Source: Roseivivax halodurans JCM 10272 (GTDB taxonomy: Bacteria; Pseudomonadota; Alphaproteobacteria; Rhodobacterales; Rhodobacteraceae). From it: DNA of 64,000 bases. Under the pieces are notes generated by a model. That model searched no databases. It worked only from the letters and a program-made list of their open reading frames with translations, and was not told where the DNA came from. Location of the stretch: positions 62,001 through 126,000 of the forward strand of contig NZ_JALZ01000009.1 of the NCBI RefSeq assembly GCF_000521785.1, in the 5' to 3' direction. The position numbers and the translations under genes are program-made. This document shows, one piece after another, positions 9,182 to 20,775 of this stretch (position 1 is the first letter of the stretch; the number at the start of each line of letters is the position of its first letter).

Positions 9182-9355
9182 ATGCCTGTGACGTTTTTCG
9201 CCCTGCTCGTGCTCTTCGTGGCGACCGCGGCCGCGCTGACGGTATGGGCCATGAGTGCCTTTGGGGCCCTGACGGTTCTGCCGGTTCTCCTGATCCTTGC
9301 CCTCGCCCTGCGCTGGGGCCTCGGTCACGTTCCTTTCGACGACCGCCACATCTGA
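9182..9355 (+). CDS. Small two-helix membrane protein, unknown function
   Basis: A 57-residue ORF beginning MPVTFFALLVLFVATAAAL and ending in the polar tail HVPFDDRHI. Two hydrophobic segments (about 3-30 and 32-50) suggest a membrane hairpin. GGAGG lies six bases before the ATG, the best ribosome site in this area. It sits between the corrinoid protein and DUF1638 in the same direction, 23 bp before the latter's start, so it is probably co-transcribed. I recognise no family. It is easily missed because a longer overlapping frame, which belongs to DUF1638, covers it. Confidence 0.6.
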   Translation: MPVTFFALLVLFVATAAALTVWAMSAFGALTVLPVLLILALALRWGLGHVPFDDRHI

Positions 9356-9378
9356 CCGCAACGCCTCCCGACGACGCA

Positions 9379-9987
9379 TTGACGCATGACGGGATCGCGC
9401 CGGCTCGTAGCGGGTCCGTCCTCTTCATCGCGTGCGGCGCGCTGGCACGCGAGATACTAGCGCTCATCGAGCTGAATGGCTGGGATCACGTCGACCTCGT
9501 TTGTCTGCCAGCCATTCTGCACAACACTCCCGATGCGATACCGGACGCGGTCGAAGCGGCGGTGCGCAAGCATTCACACGCCTATGACGACATTCGAGTG
9601 GTCTATGCCGATTGCGGCACCGGGGGGCGGCTCGAAGACCGCTGCATGGAGCTGGGTGTCGCCATGGTTCCCGGTCCGCATTGCTACAGCTTCTTCGAAG
9701 GGAACGCGGCCTTCGCCGCGCACGAAGAGATGACGGCGTTCTACCTGACCGACTTCCTGGCCCGCCAGTTCGACGCCTTCGTCTGGGAGCCGCTCGGCCT
9801 CGATCGCCACCCCGCCCTTCGCGATACCTATTTTGGCCATTACGAAACGCTGATCTACCTCGCGCAAACCGATGACCCGGCGCTCGACGCGAAGGCGCAG
9901 AGCTGCGCCGATCGCCTCGGGCTCGCATACGAGCGGCGCTATACCGGCTATGGCGATCTGGCTACGGAGCTTCACTCGTGGGCCTGA
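9379..9987 (+). CDS. DUF1638 domain protein
   Basis: A 202-residue cytoplasmic protein with the DUF1638 pattern: VLFIACGALAREI near the start, VVYADCGTGG in the middle, and a conserved HCYSFFEG. The conserved cysteines (CGA, DCGTGG, HCY) suggest metal or cofactor binding. The start is a TTG at 9379; the frame is open further upstream only through the small membrane-protein gene and has no better start there. In Rhodobacteraceae and methanogens DUF1638 genes often lie beside corrinoid methyltransferase genes, as here, so I infer an accessory role in corrinoid methyl transfer. The biochemical function is unknown. Confidence 0.8.
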   Translation: MTHDGIAPARSGSVLFIACGALAREILALIELNGWDHVDLVCLPAILHNTPDAIPDAVEAAVRKHSHAYDDIRVVYADCGTGGRLEDRCMELGVAMVPGPHCYSFFEGNAAFAAHEEMTAFYLTDFLARQFDAFVWEPLGLDRHPALRDTYFGHYETLIYLAQTDDPALDAKAQSCADRLGLAYERRYTGYGDLATELHSWA

Positions 9988-10291
9988 CCTTGCGCCCGCA
10001 ACGACCCTGAGACCCGGATGAACTCCCTCGGATGTACCGCGCCCGGGATGAGGCCCAGCCGGCCTCGGAAACATTCCACACCACCGACACAGGTATCGAC
10101 GCACACGACATCGAGCACACCCGCCTGTCGCCGGCGTTGCCTCACGTCGTGACCCGCGACGTTCCGGAGGGACCGGGCTGCTGTCGTGACCCTTGGCGCC
10201 CTTGACGCGCCTCCGCCGAGCGAAGCATGTATGGCGCGACCCGCGCATTCGCGGCCAGCCCCAGAGCGGCCCAGACACACAAGGGAACGCC
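9988..10291. other. Intergenic region upstream of trpG, no gene seen
   Basis: 304 bp without a convincing gene. A 102-codon minus-strand frame covers it, but its Arg/Gly/Ala-rich product has no family look and it overlaps the DUF1638 end. I find no clear terminator, attenuator peptide or tryptophan-codon leader. It presumably holds the trpG promoter. Confidence 0.5.
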
Positions 10292-10873
10292 ATGCTGCTT
10301 CTCATCGACAATTACGACAGCTTTACCTACAACCTCGTCCATTATCTGGGCGAGCTCGGTGCAGAGGTGAAGGTCGCCCGCAACGATGCTCTCGATGTGC
10401 AGGAGGCGATGGCACTCTCGCCCGCCGGCATCGTCCTCTCCCCAGGTCCCTGCGATCCCGATCAGGCCGGCATCTGCCTTGCGCTCACGGAAGCTGCGGC
10501 GGAAACGCGCACGCCCCTCCTCGGTGTCTGCCTCGGACACCAGACGATAGGTCAGGCCTTCGGGGGACAGGTCGTTCGCGCCAGCGAGATCGTTCACGGC
10601 AAACCGGGCCACGTCCGGCATTCCGGCCGCGGCGTCTTCGGCGGGCTTCCGTCGCCGTTCGATGCGACGCGGTACCATTCTCTCGTCGTTGAGCGCGAAA
10701 CCCTGCCCGACACGCTCGAGATCACCGCGGATCTCGAAGACGGCACCATCATGGGAGTGTCCCACCGCGAGCTGCCGATCCACGGGGTGCAGTTCCACCC
10801 CGAGTCGATCGCCTCGGAACATGGCCATCAGCTGCTGCGGAACTTCCTCGAGACGCTACCGGTGCCCGCATGA
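10292..10873 (+). CDS. trpG: Anthranilate synthase glutaminase subunit TrpG
   Basis: Class I glutamine amidotransferase (193 residues) that supplies ammonia to TrpE for anthranilate synthesis; it may also serve PabB. The start motif [20 protein letters not shown], the nucleophile C80 in GVCLGHQ, and the HPES motif near the C-terminus are all present. It is the first gene of trpG-trpD-ung-trpC-moaC-moeA; its stop overlaps the trpD start as ATGA. trpE is not in the window. Confidence 0.96.
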   Translation: MLLLIDNYDSFTYNLVHYLGELGAEVKVARNDALDVQEAMALSPAGIVLSPGPCDPDQAGICLALTEAAAETRTPLLGVCLGHQTIGQAFGGQVVRASEIVHGKPGHVRHSGRGVFGGLPSPFDATRYHSLVVERETLPDTLEITADLEDGTIMGVSHRELPIHGVQFHPESIASEHGHQLLRNFLETLPVPA

Positions 10874-11883
10874 GTGACGCCCTGAAACCGCTGATCGATG
10901 CCGCCGCGGATCGCCCGCTCACCCGGGACGAGGCAGAGGCCGCTTTCACGCTTCTCTTCGATGGTGAAGCAACCCCGAGCCAGATCGGGGGGCTTCTCAT
11001 GGCCCTCCGCACGCGAGGCGAAACGGTCGAGGAATACGCCGCCGCCGCGGCCGTCATGCGCGCCAAGTGCCACAAGGTCGTGGCGCCCGAGGGCGCCATG
11101 GACATCGTCGGCACCGGCGGCGACGGCAAGGGCACGCTCAACATCTCGACGGCCACCGCGTTCGTGGTGGCGGGTGCGGGCGTGCCGGTCGCCAAGCACG
11201 GCAACCGTAATCTGTCGTCGAAATCGGGATCGGCCGACGCGCTGACGCAGATGGGCGTGAACGTGATGCTCGATGCGTCGCGGGTCGGGCCCGTCCTGCG
11301 AGAGGCGGGCATCTGCTTCATGATGGCCCCGCTCCATCATCCCGCCATGGCTCATGTGGGCCCGACGCGGATGGAACTCGGCACGCGCACGATCTTCAAC
11401 ATTCTCGGGCCGTTGACCAATCCGGCGGGGGTCAAGCGACAGCTCACCGGCGCATTTTCCCGGACCCTGATCCGGCCGATGGCCGAGACCCTGCGCACCC
11501 TCGGCTCCGACAGGGCGTGGCTCGTCCATGGAGGCGACGGCACTGACGAGCTGTCGATCTGCGGCATAAGCTGGGTCGCGGCGCTCGATGCGGGCGAGGT
11601 CGCCGAATTCGAGATCCACCCCGAAGACGCCGGACTGCCCGAGCATTCGTTCGAGAGCATCGTCGGCGGCGCGCCCGAGCAGAACGCGCAGGCATTCCGC
11701 AGCGTGCTCGACGGCGAGCCGTCGGCCTATCGCGACGCGGTGCTGCTCAACGCGGCCGCGGCTCTCGTGGTGGCCGGACGGGCCGAAGACCTCAAGGTCG
11801 GCGCGGCGATGGCAGCCGAAAGCCTCGACTCGGGGGCGGCAAAGGCGCGCGTGGAGGCTCTCGCAAGGGCGAGCCGGGCGTGA
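10870..11883 (+). CDS. trpD: Anthranilate phosphoribosyltransferase TrpD
   Basis: Joins anthranilate and PRPP in tryptophan synthesis. It is 337 residues long with the glycine-rich PRPP loop [17 protein letters not shown] and the anthranilate-site block KHGNR. The residues HHPAM and LGPLTNPA are typical. The start ATG overlaps trpG by four bases, and the stop overlaps the GTG of the uracil-DNA glycosylase gene by four bases. This makes a continuously coupled operon. Confidence 0.97.
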   Translation: MSDALKPLIDAAADRPLTRDEAEAAFTLLFDGEATPSQIGGLLMALRTRGETVEEYAAAAAVMRAKCHKVVAPEGAMDIVGTGGDGKGTLNISTATAFVVAGAGVPVAKHGNRNLSSKSGSADALTQMGVNVMLDASRVGPVLREAGICFMMAPLHHPAMAHVGPTRMELGTRTIFNILGPLTNPAGVKRQLTGAFSRTLIRPMAETLRTLGSDRAWLVHGGDGTDELSICGISWVAALDAGEVAEFEIHPEDAGLPEHSFESIVGGAPEQNAQAFRSVLDGEPSAYRDAVLLNAAAALVVAGRAEDLKVGAAMAAESLDSGAAKARVEALARASRA

Positions 11884-12530
11884 CGTTGACGCCGCCACCC
11901 GCATGGGCGCACTTACGGTTCTTCCGGGAGCGGCTGCCGCAGGTCGAGGCGGCGCTGGCGGCAGACGATCGCGCGATCCTGCCTCCCGCGCACCAGACAT
12001 TTGCGGCACTCGAGGCGCTCCCGCCCGAGGAGGTCCGTGTCGTCATCCTCGGCCAGGATCCGTATCCGACCGCGGGACACGCCCACGGTCATGCATTTTC
12101 GGTCGAGCCGGACGTGAGACCCCTCCCCCGCTCATTGGCGAACATTTTCAAAGAGATGGAGGATGATGTTGGTGCGTCACCTGAAGACGGGGACCTGCGG
12201 GGATGGGCACGCGAGGGGGTCCTGCTTCTCAACACGGCACTGACCGTGCCGGAGGGCGCCGCGAACGGACATGCGAAACTTGGGTGGAGCGAGCTCGCCA
12301 AGGAAATCCTCGCCGAACTTTCGCAGTCTCCTCGGGCATTTATACTTTGGGGTGGCCATGCGAAGTCCTTCTGCCCCTTCATATCCGGCGCCGATCACCT
12401 TATCGTCTCGTCGTCACACCCATCGCCGTTGTCGGCACGGCGGGGCTTCTTCGGCTCCCGTCCGTTTTCGCGCGTCAACCACTGGCTCCGGGCCAAGGGC
12501 GATAGAGAAATCAATTGGATGAGGACATGA
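11880..12530 (+). CDS. ung: Uracil-DNA glycosylase (family 1)
   Basis: Removes uracil from DNA as the first step of base-excision repair. It is 216 residues long. The water-activating loop GQDPYP (D60), the uracil-binding LLNT segment and the minor-groove loop SHPSPLSA are present, so it should be active. It starts with GTG overlapping the trpD stop (GTGA), and its stop overlaps the trpC ATG (ATGA). A DNA-repair gene is thus wedged between two tryptophan genes and must be translated with them. Confidence 0.96.
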   Translation: MTLTPPPAWAHLRFFRERLPQVEAALAADDRAILPPAHQTFAALEALPPEEVRVVILGQDPYPTAGHAHGHAFSVEPDVRPLPRSLANIFKEMEDDVGASPEDGDLRGWAREGVLLLNTALTVPEGAANGHAKLGWSELAKEILAELSQSPRAFILWGGHAKSFCPFISGADHLIVSSSHPSPLSARRGFFGSRPFSRVNHWLRAKGDREINWMRT

Positions 12531-13330
12531 CAGAGACCATTCTGGACAAGATCAAGGCCCACAAACTCATGGAGATCGCGTCGGACAAGGCGACGATGCC
12601 CGTCGATCTGATCGAGGGCGCCGCCAGGAACGCCGACCCGGTGCGTCCCTTCGCCGACAGCCTCGCCCGCGCGCAGACGAACGGGTACGGGCTCATCGCA
12701 GAGATCAAGAAGGCCTCCCCGTCCAAGGGTCTCATCCGCGACAATTTCGATCCGGCCGAGCTTGCGCGGTCCTACGAGCGCGGCGGGGCAACTTGCCTGT
12801 CGGTCCTCACCGACATGCACTTCTTCAAGGGCGCGAAGCCGTATCTCAGCCAAGCGCGCAGCGCGACGATGCTGCCGACCTTGCGCAAGGATTTCATCTT
12901 CGACCCCTATCAGATCGTCGAGGCCCGGTCCCTCCACGCGGATTGCATCCTGCTGATCATGGCGGCGCTCGAAGACGGCGAAGCGGCCGAGCTCGAAGCC
13001 TGTGCCATGGACTGGGGCATGGACGTTCTCATCGAGGTGCACAATCGCGAGGAGCTCGATCGCGCGCTGAAGCTCAAGTCGCGCATGATCGGCGTAAACA
13101 ACCGCGATCTCAATACCTTCGAGACCTCCCTTGAAGTGACGAAATCGCTCGCCTCGGACATTCCCGAGGACCGCCTGGTGATCTCGGAATCGGGCCTCCA
13201 CGGCGCCGAGGACCTGAAGGCGATGGCCGAAGCGGGGGCACGCAGCTTCCTGATCGGAGAGGCCCTGATGCGCGAAGAGAATGTCGAGGCCGCGACCGCC
13301 CGGATCCTCGCCGACCCTGTCCCGGCCTGA
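12527..13330 (+). CDS. trpC: Indole-3-glycerol phosphate synthase TrpC
   Basis: Closes the indole ring from CdRP in tryptophan synthesis. It is 267 residues long with a single TIM-barrel domain, not fused to TrpF. The catalytic block [12 protein letters not shown], the lysine in TLRKDFI, and the motifs GVNNRDL and SESGL are present. I chose the ATG that overlaps the ung stop rather than an in-frame TTG four codons upstream. moaC starts four bases after the stop. Confidence 0.96.
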   Translation: MTETILDKIKAHKLMEIASDKATMPVDLIEGAARNADPVRPFADSLARAQTNGYGLIAEIKKASPSKGLIRDNFDPAELARSYERGGATCLSVLTDMHFFKGAKPYLSQARSATMLPTLRKDFIFDPYQIVEARSLHADCILLIMAALEDGEAAELEACAMDWGMDVLIEVHNREELDRALKLKSRMIGVNNRDLNTFETSLEVTKSLASDIPEDRLVISESGLHGAEDLKAMAEAGARSFLIGEALMREENVEAATARILADPVPA

Positions 13331-13334
13331 TCCG

Positions 13335-13811
13335 ATGCCCGATCTGACCCATTTCGACCAGGACGGCCACGCTCACATGGTCGACGTCTCGGACAAGGCC
13401 ACGACCGCCCGGACGGCGGTGGCCGCGGGATGGGTGAAAATGGCATCCGAGACACTTGAGATCATTACCGAAGGGCGTGCCAGGAAGGGCGATGTCATTG
13501 GCATCGCCCGGCTCGCTGGCATCATGGGGGCCAAGCGGACCTCGGAGCTGATCCCGCTCTGTCATCCGCTGCCCGTGACGAAGGTGGCGGTCGAGCTGAC
13601 ACCCGATCCCGATCTGCCGGGTCTGCGCATAGAGGCGACCGTCAAGACGACCGGCCAGACGGGAGTCGAGATGGAAGCATTGACCGCCGTCTCGACCGCG
13701 GCGCTCACGGTCTACGACATGGCCAAGGCGGTGGACAAGGCAATGGAGATCGGCGGCATCCATCTGGAGTTCAAGGACGGCGGCAAATCCGGTCGCTACG
13801 AGGCGCCATGA
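13335..13811 (+). CDS. moaC: Cyclic pyranopterin monophosphate synthase MoaC
   Basis: Second step of molybdenum cofactor synthesis, turning the MoaA product into cyclic pyranopterin monophosphate. It is 158 residues long. The conserved motifs [17 protein letters not shown] and [11 protein letters not shown] are present. The start follows trpC by four bases and the stop overlaps moeA (ATGA). The fusion of tryptophan and Moco genes in one operon is a recurring alphaproteobacterial arrangement. Confidence 0.97.
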   Translation: MPDLTHFDQDGHAHMVDVSDKATTARTAVAAGWVKMASETLEIITEGRARKGDVIGIARLAGIMGAKRTSELIPLCHPLPVTKVAVELTPDPDLPGLRIEATVKTTGQTGVEMEALTAVSTAALTVYDMAKAVDKAMEIGGIHLEFKDGGKSGRYEAP

Positions 13812-14971
13812 TCCCGGTCGAGGAGGCCCTGAAGGCGCTGTTCGACCTTGTCGCTCCGCTCGAGACCGAGGACGTGCCTCTTCTCGAAGCGCATGGCCGG
13901 GTCCTGCGGGCCGACATTCTCGCGAACCGGGACCAGCCGCCCTTTGCGGCCTCCGCGATGGACGGTTATGCGGTGGCCGATGCGTCCGTTGGTCAAACGC
14001 TCCGCGTCATCGGCGAAAGCTCGGCAGGCCATGGCTTCGCGGGTACGGTCGCCACAGGCGAAGCGGTCCGCATCTTCACCGGAGCGCCGATGCCCGAGGG
14101 AGCGCAGCGGGTTGTCATTCAGGAGGATGTCACCGCCGACGGCAACCGCATCACCGTCGGCGATTTGTCCGGCACCACCCATGTCCGTCCTGCCGGTGCC
14201 GATTTTCTCGCGGGTTTCCGTGTCGCCGCTCCGCGCAAGATCAGACCCGCCGATGTCGCGCTCTTTGCGGCGATGAACGCGGGCTCCGTTCGCGTGTCCC
14301 GGCGTCCTCGGGTTGCGCTGATCGCCACCGGCGACGAACTGGTATCGCCAGGCGAGGTGCCCGGTCGGGACCAAATCGTCGCGTCGAACACCTACGGGCT
14401 CCACGCGATGCTGAGGGATGTCGGCGCCGAGCCGCGGATGCTGCCCATCGCAAGGGACACGCACCGGTCGCTCGATACCGTGCTCGGCCTCGTCGACGAC
14501 GCCGACCTCGTGATCACCGTCGGCGGCGCATCGGTCGGCGACCACGATCTCGTGGTTGACGCCGCGGGCGCACGCGGCATGGAGCGGTCCTTCTACAAGA
14601 TTGCCATGCGGCCGGGAAAGCCGCTGATGGCCGGATGCCTCGGGGTCGCAGTCATGATCGGACTGCCGGGCAATCCGGTCTCGGCGCTGGTCTGCGGCCA
14701 TGTCTTCGTGCTGCCGGTGGTTCGTGCGATGCTCGGCCTGCCTGCCGAACCGGCGCGCCGCGCCTCTGCGGTCCTGACGCACGACCTGCCGGAGAACGGC
14801 ATGCGGGAGCATTACATGCGGGCTTTCCGCGATGCGCAGGGCATCACGGTGTTCGAGCGTCAGGACAGCGCACTCCTGAGCGTGCTGAACGAGGCTGATG
14901 CCTTGGCGATACGCCCCGCAAACGATCCCCCCCGCAGCAAGGGCGAGAGCATCGAGTACATCCCGCTCTGA
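13808..14971 (+). CDS. moeA: Molybdopterin molybdenumtransferase MoeA
   Basis: Inserts molybdenum into adenylated molybdopterin. It is 387 residues long: the N-terminal block [13 protein letters not shown], the MoaB-like domain with ATGDELV and the GGASVGDHD motif, and [10 protein letters not shown] near residue 290. It is the last gene of the trp-moa operon. It ends only six bases before the stop of the convergent cckA, with no room for a separate terminator. Confidence 0.96.
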   Translation: MIPVEEALKALFDLVAPLETEDVPLLEAHGRVLRADILANRDQPPFAASAMDGYAVADASVGQTLRVIGESSAGHGFAGTVATGEAVRIFTGAPMPEGAQRVVIQEDVTADGNRITVGDLSGTTHVRPAGADFLAGFRVAAPRKIRPADVALFAAMNAGSVRVSRRPRVALIATGDELVSPGEVPGRDQIVASNTYGLHAMLRDVGAEPRMLPIARDTHRSLDTVLGLVDDADLVITVGGASVGDHDLVVDAAGARGMERSFYKIAMRPGKPLMAGCLGVAVMIGLPGNPVSALVCGHVFVLPVVRAMLGLPAEPARRASAVLTHDLPENGMREHYMRAFRDAQGITVFERQDSALLSVLNEADALAIRPANDPPRSKGESIEYIPL

Positions 14972-14977
14972 CGATCG

Positions 14978-17263
14978 TCACACCGTTGTCGCGGCCCGTT
15001 CCCGATGTTCCTTCGCCAGCGCGAGGTTCTGCCGCACGGTTTCGGCCAGTGCGTTGAGCGAAAACGGCTTCTGGAGAAATTGCGCCCCGTCGATATCGGC
15101 CGCCGACGCTTCGAGCGCATCGGCCGCGTAGCCCGACATGAACACGACCGGCATGTCCGGTCGGTCCTTCCGCGCCTCCCGCACCCAGCTGGGGCCGTCG
15201 AGCCCCGGCATGATCATGTCACTCACCGCAAGGTCGATGCGCGTGCCGGGGTCGGACAGAATCTCGAGCGCGCGCTCACCGCAATCCGCCTCGATGACCG
15301 TCAGTCCCTTGAGCCGCAGACCGCGAACGGCAAACGCCCGCACCGGCGCCTCGTCCTCGACCAGCAGAACGACGCCGCCGAGCGCGGCATCCGAGGGCTT
15401 CCTGAGCACCGGCTTGTCAGGGTCCTTCGCACGCGCCGGCACAGGGCCTGTATGGGCGGGGAACATGAGCCGGAATGTCGTGCCCTTGCCGACCTCGCTG
15501 TCGAGGAACACGAACCCGCCCGTCTGTTTGACGATGCCATAAACGGTCGAGAGGCCGAGCCCGGTCCCCTCGCCGCTGCGCTTCGTCGTGTAGAAAGGTT
15601 CGAAGACCTTGCGGACGTTTTCGGGCGGGATGCCGATCCCGGTATCCGAGACCTTCACGACGATGTAATCGCCCGGCTCCACCCGTGCCCGATCCCGGAG
15701 CATGGGTTCGCGCAGGCGCAGGAATTCCGTCTCGACCAGGATGCGTCCCCCCTCGGGCATGGCGTCGCGCGCGTTGACGACGAGGTTCATCATCACCTGT
15801 TCGAGTTGCCGGCGGTCGGCCCGGATCGGCGGCAGCGCAGGTTCGTAGCGCAACTCGAGCGTGACCCGCTCGCCCACGAGTCGGTTGAGAAGATGCGTGA
15901 GATCCGCGAGCGTTTCGCGCAGGTCGATGATCTCGGCCTTCATCGACTGCTTGCGCGAGAAGGCGAGAAGCTGACCGACCAGTGCCGCGGCCCGATTGGC
16001 ATTCTGGTTGATCTGCACGACGTCATCGTAATCCTGATCACCGCGGCTGTGTCGGAGCAGCAAAAGGTCGCAATGTCCGGAAATCGCGGTCAGCAGGTTG
16101 TTGAAATCGTGGGCTATCCCGCCCGCAAGCTGACCGATCGCCTGCATCTTCTGGCTCTGCACGAACTGGGCTTCGAGCGTCTTGAGCTCGGTGGCGTCCG
16201 TGAGCACGGCAATGACCTCGTCCGGGGCACCCCGGGTCAGGGCGACCTGCACGATCGTCTCCTCGGGCGACCGGCTGAGCCGCAGGAATTCGGGTCGCCC
16301 GAGGCCGCGTCCCGATGCTGCATCTGCCAGCCATTCGGAAATCGGACGGCCCAGCCCTTCCAGAAGCTGACCGAGACGCGCGTCCTCCCCGTCCTCGAGT
16401 TTCAGAAGCTGACGAGCCTCGCGGTTCGCAGTGCTGACGACACCCTCGGGCGTGACGCGAAGGAGGGCGATGGGCAGGCCCTCAAGAATCGGATCACCGC
16501 CGCTGGCGGAGGCCGGAAGCAGCGCGACCTCGGTCCGGCCCTGACCGGCCTCGAAACACCGAAGTTCCAAGCGTTGCGACCCAAGAGGAGTATCGAGAAA
16601 GAAAGCTGTCCCGGTGCGGGCCTCGTCGCCGAGCCCCAGCTCGCCGAGATCGCGCAGCCTCCGGCCGAACAGCCGATGCGCCGCCTCGTTCATCGCCAGA
16701 ACGGCGCCGCGCCTCCCGGTGGTGAGCACGGGGACCCCGACTTCGCTGCCGCAGGCTTCGGAGACGGGCAATATCCGCCAGAGGGTGAACGTCGCGTCGA
16801 TCTTCCGACCGATGATCCGCAAGGCGCCGTTGCCCACGAGGAAGTCTTCGGTCGCGTGCCCCCCGACCTCGATCTGAGTCGCAAGGCGGTGCAGGATCGC
16901 CGTGGGATGCGCGATCCGAGGGCGCAGCAGGGTCGCGAGTGACGCGCCGATCTTGGCGTGAACTTCGCCCTGCGCGCGCGGATTGGCGTGCCGGATCCGG
17001 AAGGCGGCATCGCAGATCATGCACGACGCGGTATCGTCCTCGACGGCCTGGGCCGCCGAGCGTACCGCGTCGGGCATCCGGGATCCGGGCGACGCGCGGG
17101 CGATGAGCGCCATGGTCGCTCCAATCACTGCGCAACTGGCCCCTGCCGCGACAAATGCAACCGAAAGCGATGGAGACCCCGACATTCGCGCCGCGGCGAA
17201 CGCGAGGACGCCGAGCATGAGGACCAGAACCCACGCGCAGGCAGTGCGCGTTGCATTGGGCAT
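14978..17263 (-). CDS. cckA: Hybrid sensor kinase CckA
   Basis: Core alphaproteobacterial hybrid kinase that feeds the CckA-ChpT-CtrA phosphorelay; in Rhodobacteraceae this controls motility, gene transfer agents and quorum-linked traits. It is 761 residues long: two membrane helices (about 9-25 and 33-54), PAS-like regions up to about 360, HisKA with H385 in GGIAHDFNNLLTAISGH, HATPase about 480-605, and a receiver with D682 in SDMIMPGLDG. I chose the ATG at 17263 (MPNATRTACAW); an upstream in-frame extension lacks family features. It is convergent with moeA. chpT and ctrA are not in the window. Confidence 0.92.
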   Translation of the reverse strand: MPNATRTACAWVLVLMLGVLAFAAARMSGSPSLSVAFVAAGASCAVIGATMALIARASPGSRMPDAVRSAAQAVEDDTASCMICDAAFRIRHANPRAQGEVHAKIGASLATLLRPRIAHPTAILHRLATQIEVGGHATEDFLVGNGALRIIGRKIDATFTLWRILPVSEACGSEVGVPVLTTGRRGAVLAMNEAAHRLFGRRLRDLGELGLGDEARTGTAFFLDTPLGSQRLELRCFEAGQGRTEVALLPASASGGDPILEGLPIALLRVTPEGVVSTANREARQLLKLEDGEDARLGQLLEGLGRPISEWLADAASGRGLGRPEFLRLSRSPEETIVQVALTRGAPDEVIAVLTDATELKTLEAQFVQSQKMQAIGQLAGGIAHDFNNLLTAISGHCDLLLLRHSRGDQDYDDVVQINQNANRAAALVGQLLAFSRKQSMKAEIIDLRETLADLTHLLNRLVGERVTLELRYEPALPPIRADRRQLEQVMMNLVVNARDAMPEGGRILVETEFLRLREPMLRDRARVEPGDYIVVKVSDTGIGIPPENVRKVFEPFYTTKRSGEGTGLGLSTVYGIVKQTGGFVFLDSEVGKGTTFRLMFPAHTGPVPARAKDPDKPVLRKPSDAALGGVVLLVEDEAPVRAFAVRGLRLKGLTVIEADCGERALEILSDPGTRIDLAVSDMIMPGLDGPSWVREARKDRPDMPVVFMSGYAADALEASAADIDGAQFLQKPFSLNALAETVRQNLALAKEHRERAATTV

Positions 17264-17399
17264 CGTCTGCGCCAAAGTCGTGCGGATCTCTGCCAAATGT
17301 CCGACCTGCGAATTGCCCCGCCGGGGACAATGGCGGGGGGTGGCTAACAACGGGTTAAGTCGCCCTCGCACGGATGATGCGCGCGCACCTTGCGCTGCG

Positions 17400-18557
17400 T
17401 CAACGCTCCCGTCTCAGTTGAGCGGTGTAAAAACCGTCACCCTGAGCGTCGGGGAGGAACTGGCGCTCCAGGACGACGGACCAGCCCGGAGCCCGGTGCA
17501 AAAAGGCCGAAACGCGTTCGGCGTTCTCCTCCGGGAGGATCGAGCAGGTCGCATATGCGAGCGTTCCACCGGGTGCGACCAGCGAGGCGGCATGATTTAG
17601 AATGCCATCCTGCGTCGTCAGGAGATCGTCGAGACCGCTCTCGGTCAGGCGCCACTTTCCCTCGGGCGCACGACGCCATGCACCGCTCCCCGAACAGGGA
17701 ACGTCCGCGAGCACGATGTCGTACTCGCCTTCCGGCTCGGTACGGATGCGGATCTCGGCGCCCGCGCGCCCGGCCCGCATCGGCAGGTTGGACATGCGGC
17801 CCGCATCGGCGTCGTGGGCATCGACCGGTCCTCCGCCGAGGCGCGCCGCAAGGCCCAGCGTCTTTCCTCCGCCCCCTGCGCAGAGATCGAGCGCCGCCAT
17901 GCCGGGCTCCAGCGGCAAAAGCTCGACGACCGTCTGGCTCGCCGCGTCCTGAAGCTCGACGAGACCTTCGAGATAGGCCCGGGATGCCGCGACCCGGCGC
18001 GCGTTGCCGGTCACCGTAAGGGCCATGGGGGCAAGGGGGTTCGGCGCGGTCTCGATTCCCTCGGCGGCAAGCGCCGCCTGGGCCGCGACCACACCGGTTT
18101 TCAGCGCATTGACCCGGAGCGTGACAGGGGCGCGATGCCGCAGGGCATGGGTGATCGCTTCGGCCTCTGCACCATATGCCGAGGCGACACGGTCGCAGAG
18201 CCAGCCGGGCATTTCCCATGTTTCCCGGCCTTCGGGGGACCTTCCGGCGGCGCGCTCGACCTCGCTCAGCGGTGCAGGAGCGTGCCCCTCGCCGGTGAAG
18301 ATGCCCTCGGGATCCAGACCTTCTAGGCGAAGGAGACCGAGCACGCGTGCGCGCCCGGTCTCTCCGCCGCCGGCGACAGCGACGGATCGCCAGCGGCGCA
18401 GGATGTCGAACACGTGGTCGCGGACAGCCGCGCGATCTTTCGATCCGGCATAGCGTGCCTGCCTCGCCCACCGCGTCAGGGCACGCTCCGCCGGCTCGCC
18501 CGACGCAATGAGGTCGCAGAGTTCGGCGGCGGTGGCATAGCGTGCGGCGGGGGTCAT
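17400..18557 (-). CDS. RsmB-like RNA (cytosine-5) methyltransferase
   Basis: SAM-dependent RNA m5C methyltransferase of the RsmB/NSUN class, 385 residues. A short NusB-like N-terminal region (about 1-130) precedes the Rossmann domain with LDLCAGGGGKTL. Both catalytic cysteines are visible, in DVPCSGSGAWRR and in ATCSILPEEN. The start is the ATG giving MTPAARYATAAELCD; a longer in-frame extension upstream looks non-coding. The target (16S rRNA C967 for RsmB proper) cannot be read from the sequence. The gene is upstream of cckA in the same direction, 136 bp away. Confidence 0.88.
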   Translation of the reverse strand: MTPAARYATAAELCDLIASGEPAERALTRWARQARYAGSKDRAAVRDHVFDILRRWRSVAVAGGGETGRARVLGLLRLEGLDPEGIFTGEGHAPAPLSEVERAAGRSPEGRETWEMPGWLCDRVASAYGAEAEAITHALRHRAPVTLRVNALKTGVVAAQAALAAEGIETAPNPLAPMALTVTGNARRVAASRAYLEGLVELQDAASQTVVELLPLEPGMAALDLCAGGGGKTLGLAARLGGGPVDAHDADAGRMSNLPMRAGRAGAEIRIRTEPEGEYDIVLADVPCSGSGAWRRAPEGKWRLTESGLDDLLTTQDGILNHAASLVAPGGTLAYATCSILPEENAERVSAFLHRAPGWSVVLERQFLPDAQGDGFYTAQLRRER

Positions 18558-18713
18558 CGGGCGGCTCCGGTTTGCGGTTGCGCGCCCTTCTCCCAGAGCC
18601 CGCGCGCCTCGGCAATCCGTCGATGCCTGTTGATCTGCCGCAAGGTTCCGCGTTGTGGCCCGCGCTACCGTCTCCGAATGCACCGACGCCTCGAAACGTA
18701 CAGGAGACGTAAT

Positions 18714-19043
18714 ATGGACACGATCGACAAAGGCCGGCAGGAGGAGCAGCTGCTTGCCCGCCGCCAGGAACTCCTGGCGGCGCTCGGGCGCATCGAGAGC
18801 GAGCTCGACCAGCCGGCGACCGCGGATCTCGAGGATTGGGCGACCGAGCGCGAGGGCGACGAGGTACTCGAAGCTCTCGGCCACGCCGAGAGCGCGGAGC
18901 TGCGCGCGCTCGACGCGGCGCTCGACCGGTTAGCGCGAGGCACCTACGGCACCTGCCTCACCTGCGGCGAGCCGATCTCGGCGGCGCGGCTCGCGGCGGT
19001 GCCGACCGCCGCGCTCTGCCGGACCTGCGCCGCCGGGGCGTGA
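18714..19043 (+). CDS. TraR/DksA-type C4 zinc-finger protein
   Basis: A 109-residue small DksA/TraR family protein. An N-terminal coiled coil (about 5-75) holds an acidic stretch (D41, E45, E47, D49) at the tip where DksA contacts the RNA polymerase secondary channel. It ends in a four-cysteine finger: C81-x2-C84 and C102-x2-C105. GGAG precedes the ATG by eight bases. It could tune transcription in response to ppGpp, but short family members vary and the role here is inferred. It ends three bases from the stop of convergent guaB. Confidence 0.85.
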   Translation: MDTIDKGRQEEQLLARRQELLAALGRIESELDQPATADLEDWATEREGDEVLEALGHAESAELRALDAALDRLARGTYGTCLTCGEPISAARLAAVPTAALCRTCAAGA

Positions 19044-19046
19044 GGA

Positions 19047-20591
<1,545 letters not shown>

Positions 20592-20775
20592 TCATCATGG
20601 CGGGTATGTCCCGCCGACTACGCCTCGGAGCGACGGGCGCCGCAGGTGGCGGAAATGCTCGAAGCGGGGACAACCGACAGGCAACACCTTCGAGACAAAC
20701 GACACTTCACGCTTGCGCCATGCTCGGCGCAGGCGTTCACCTTGGGCCGAACGATCCCACCCCGGAGACTGCCCG

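Noticed and set aside
9972-10280. 102-codon minus-strand frame in the trpG upstream gap
   Set aside because: Arg/Gly/Ala-rich, no ribosome site, overlaps DUF1638 end; not convincing as a gene.
15005-16942. Long plus-strand open frame (645 codons) opposite cckA
   Set aside because: It is antisense to a clear CckA, rich in Arg/Gly/His, and has no family features; GC-rich shadow frame.
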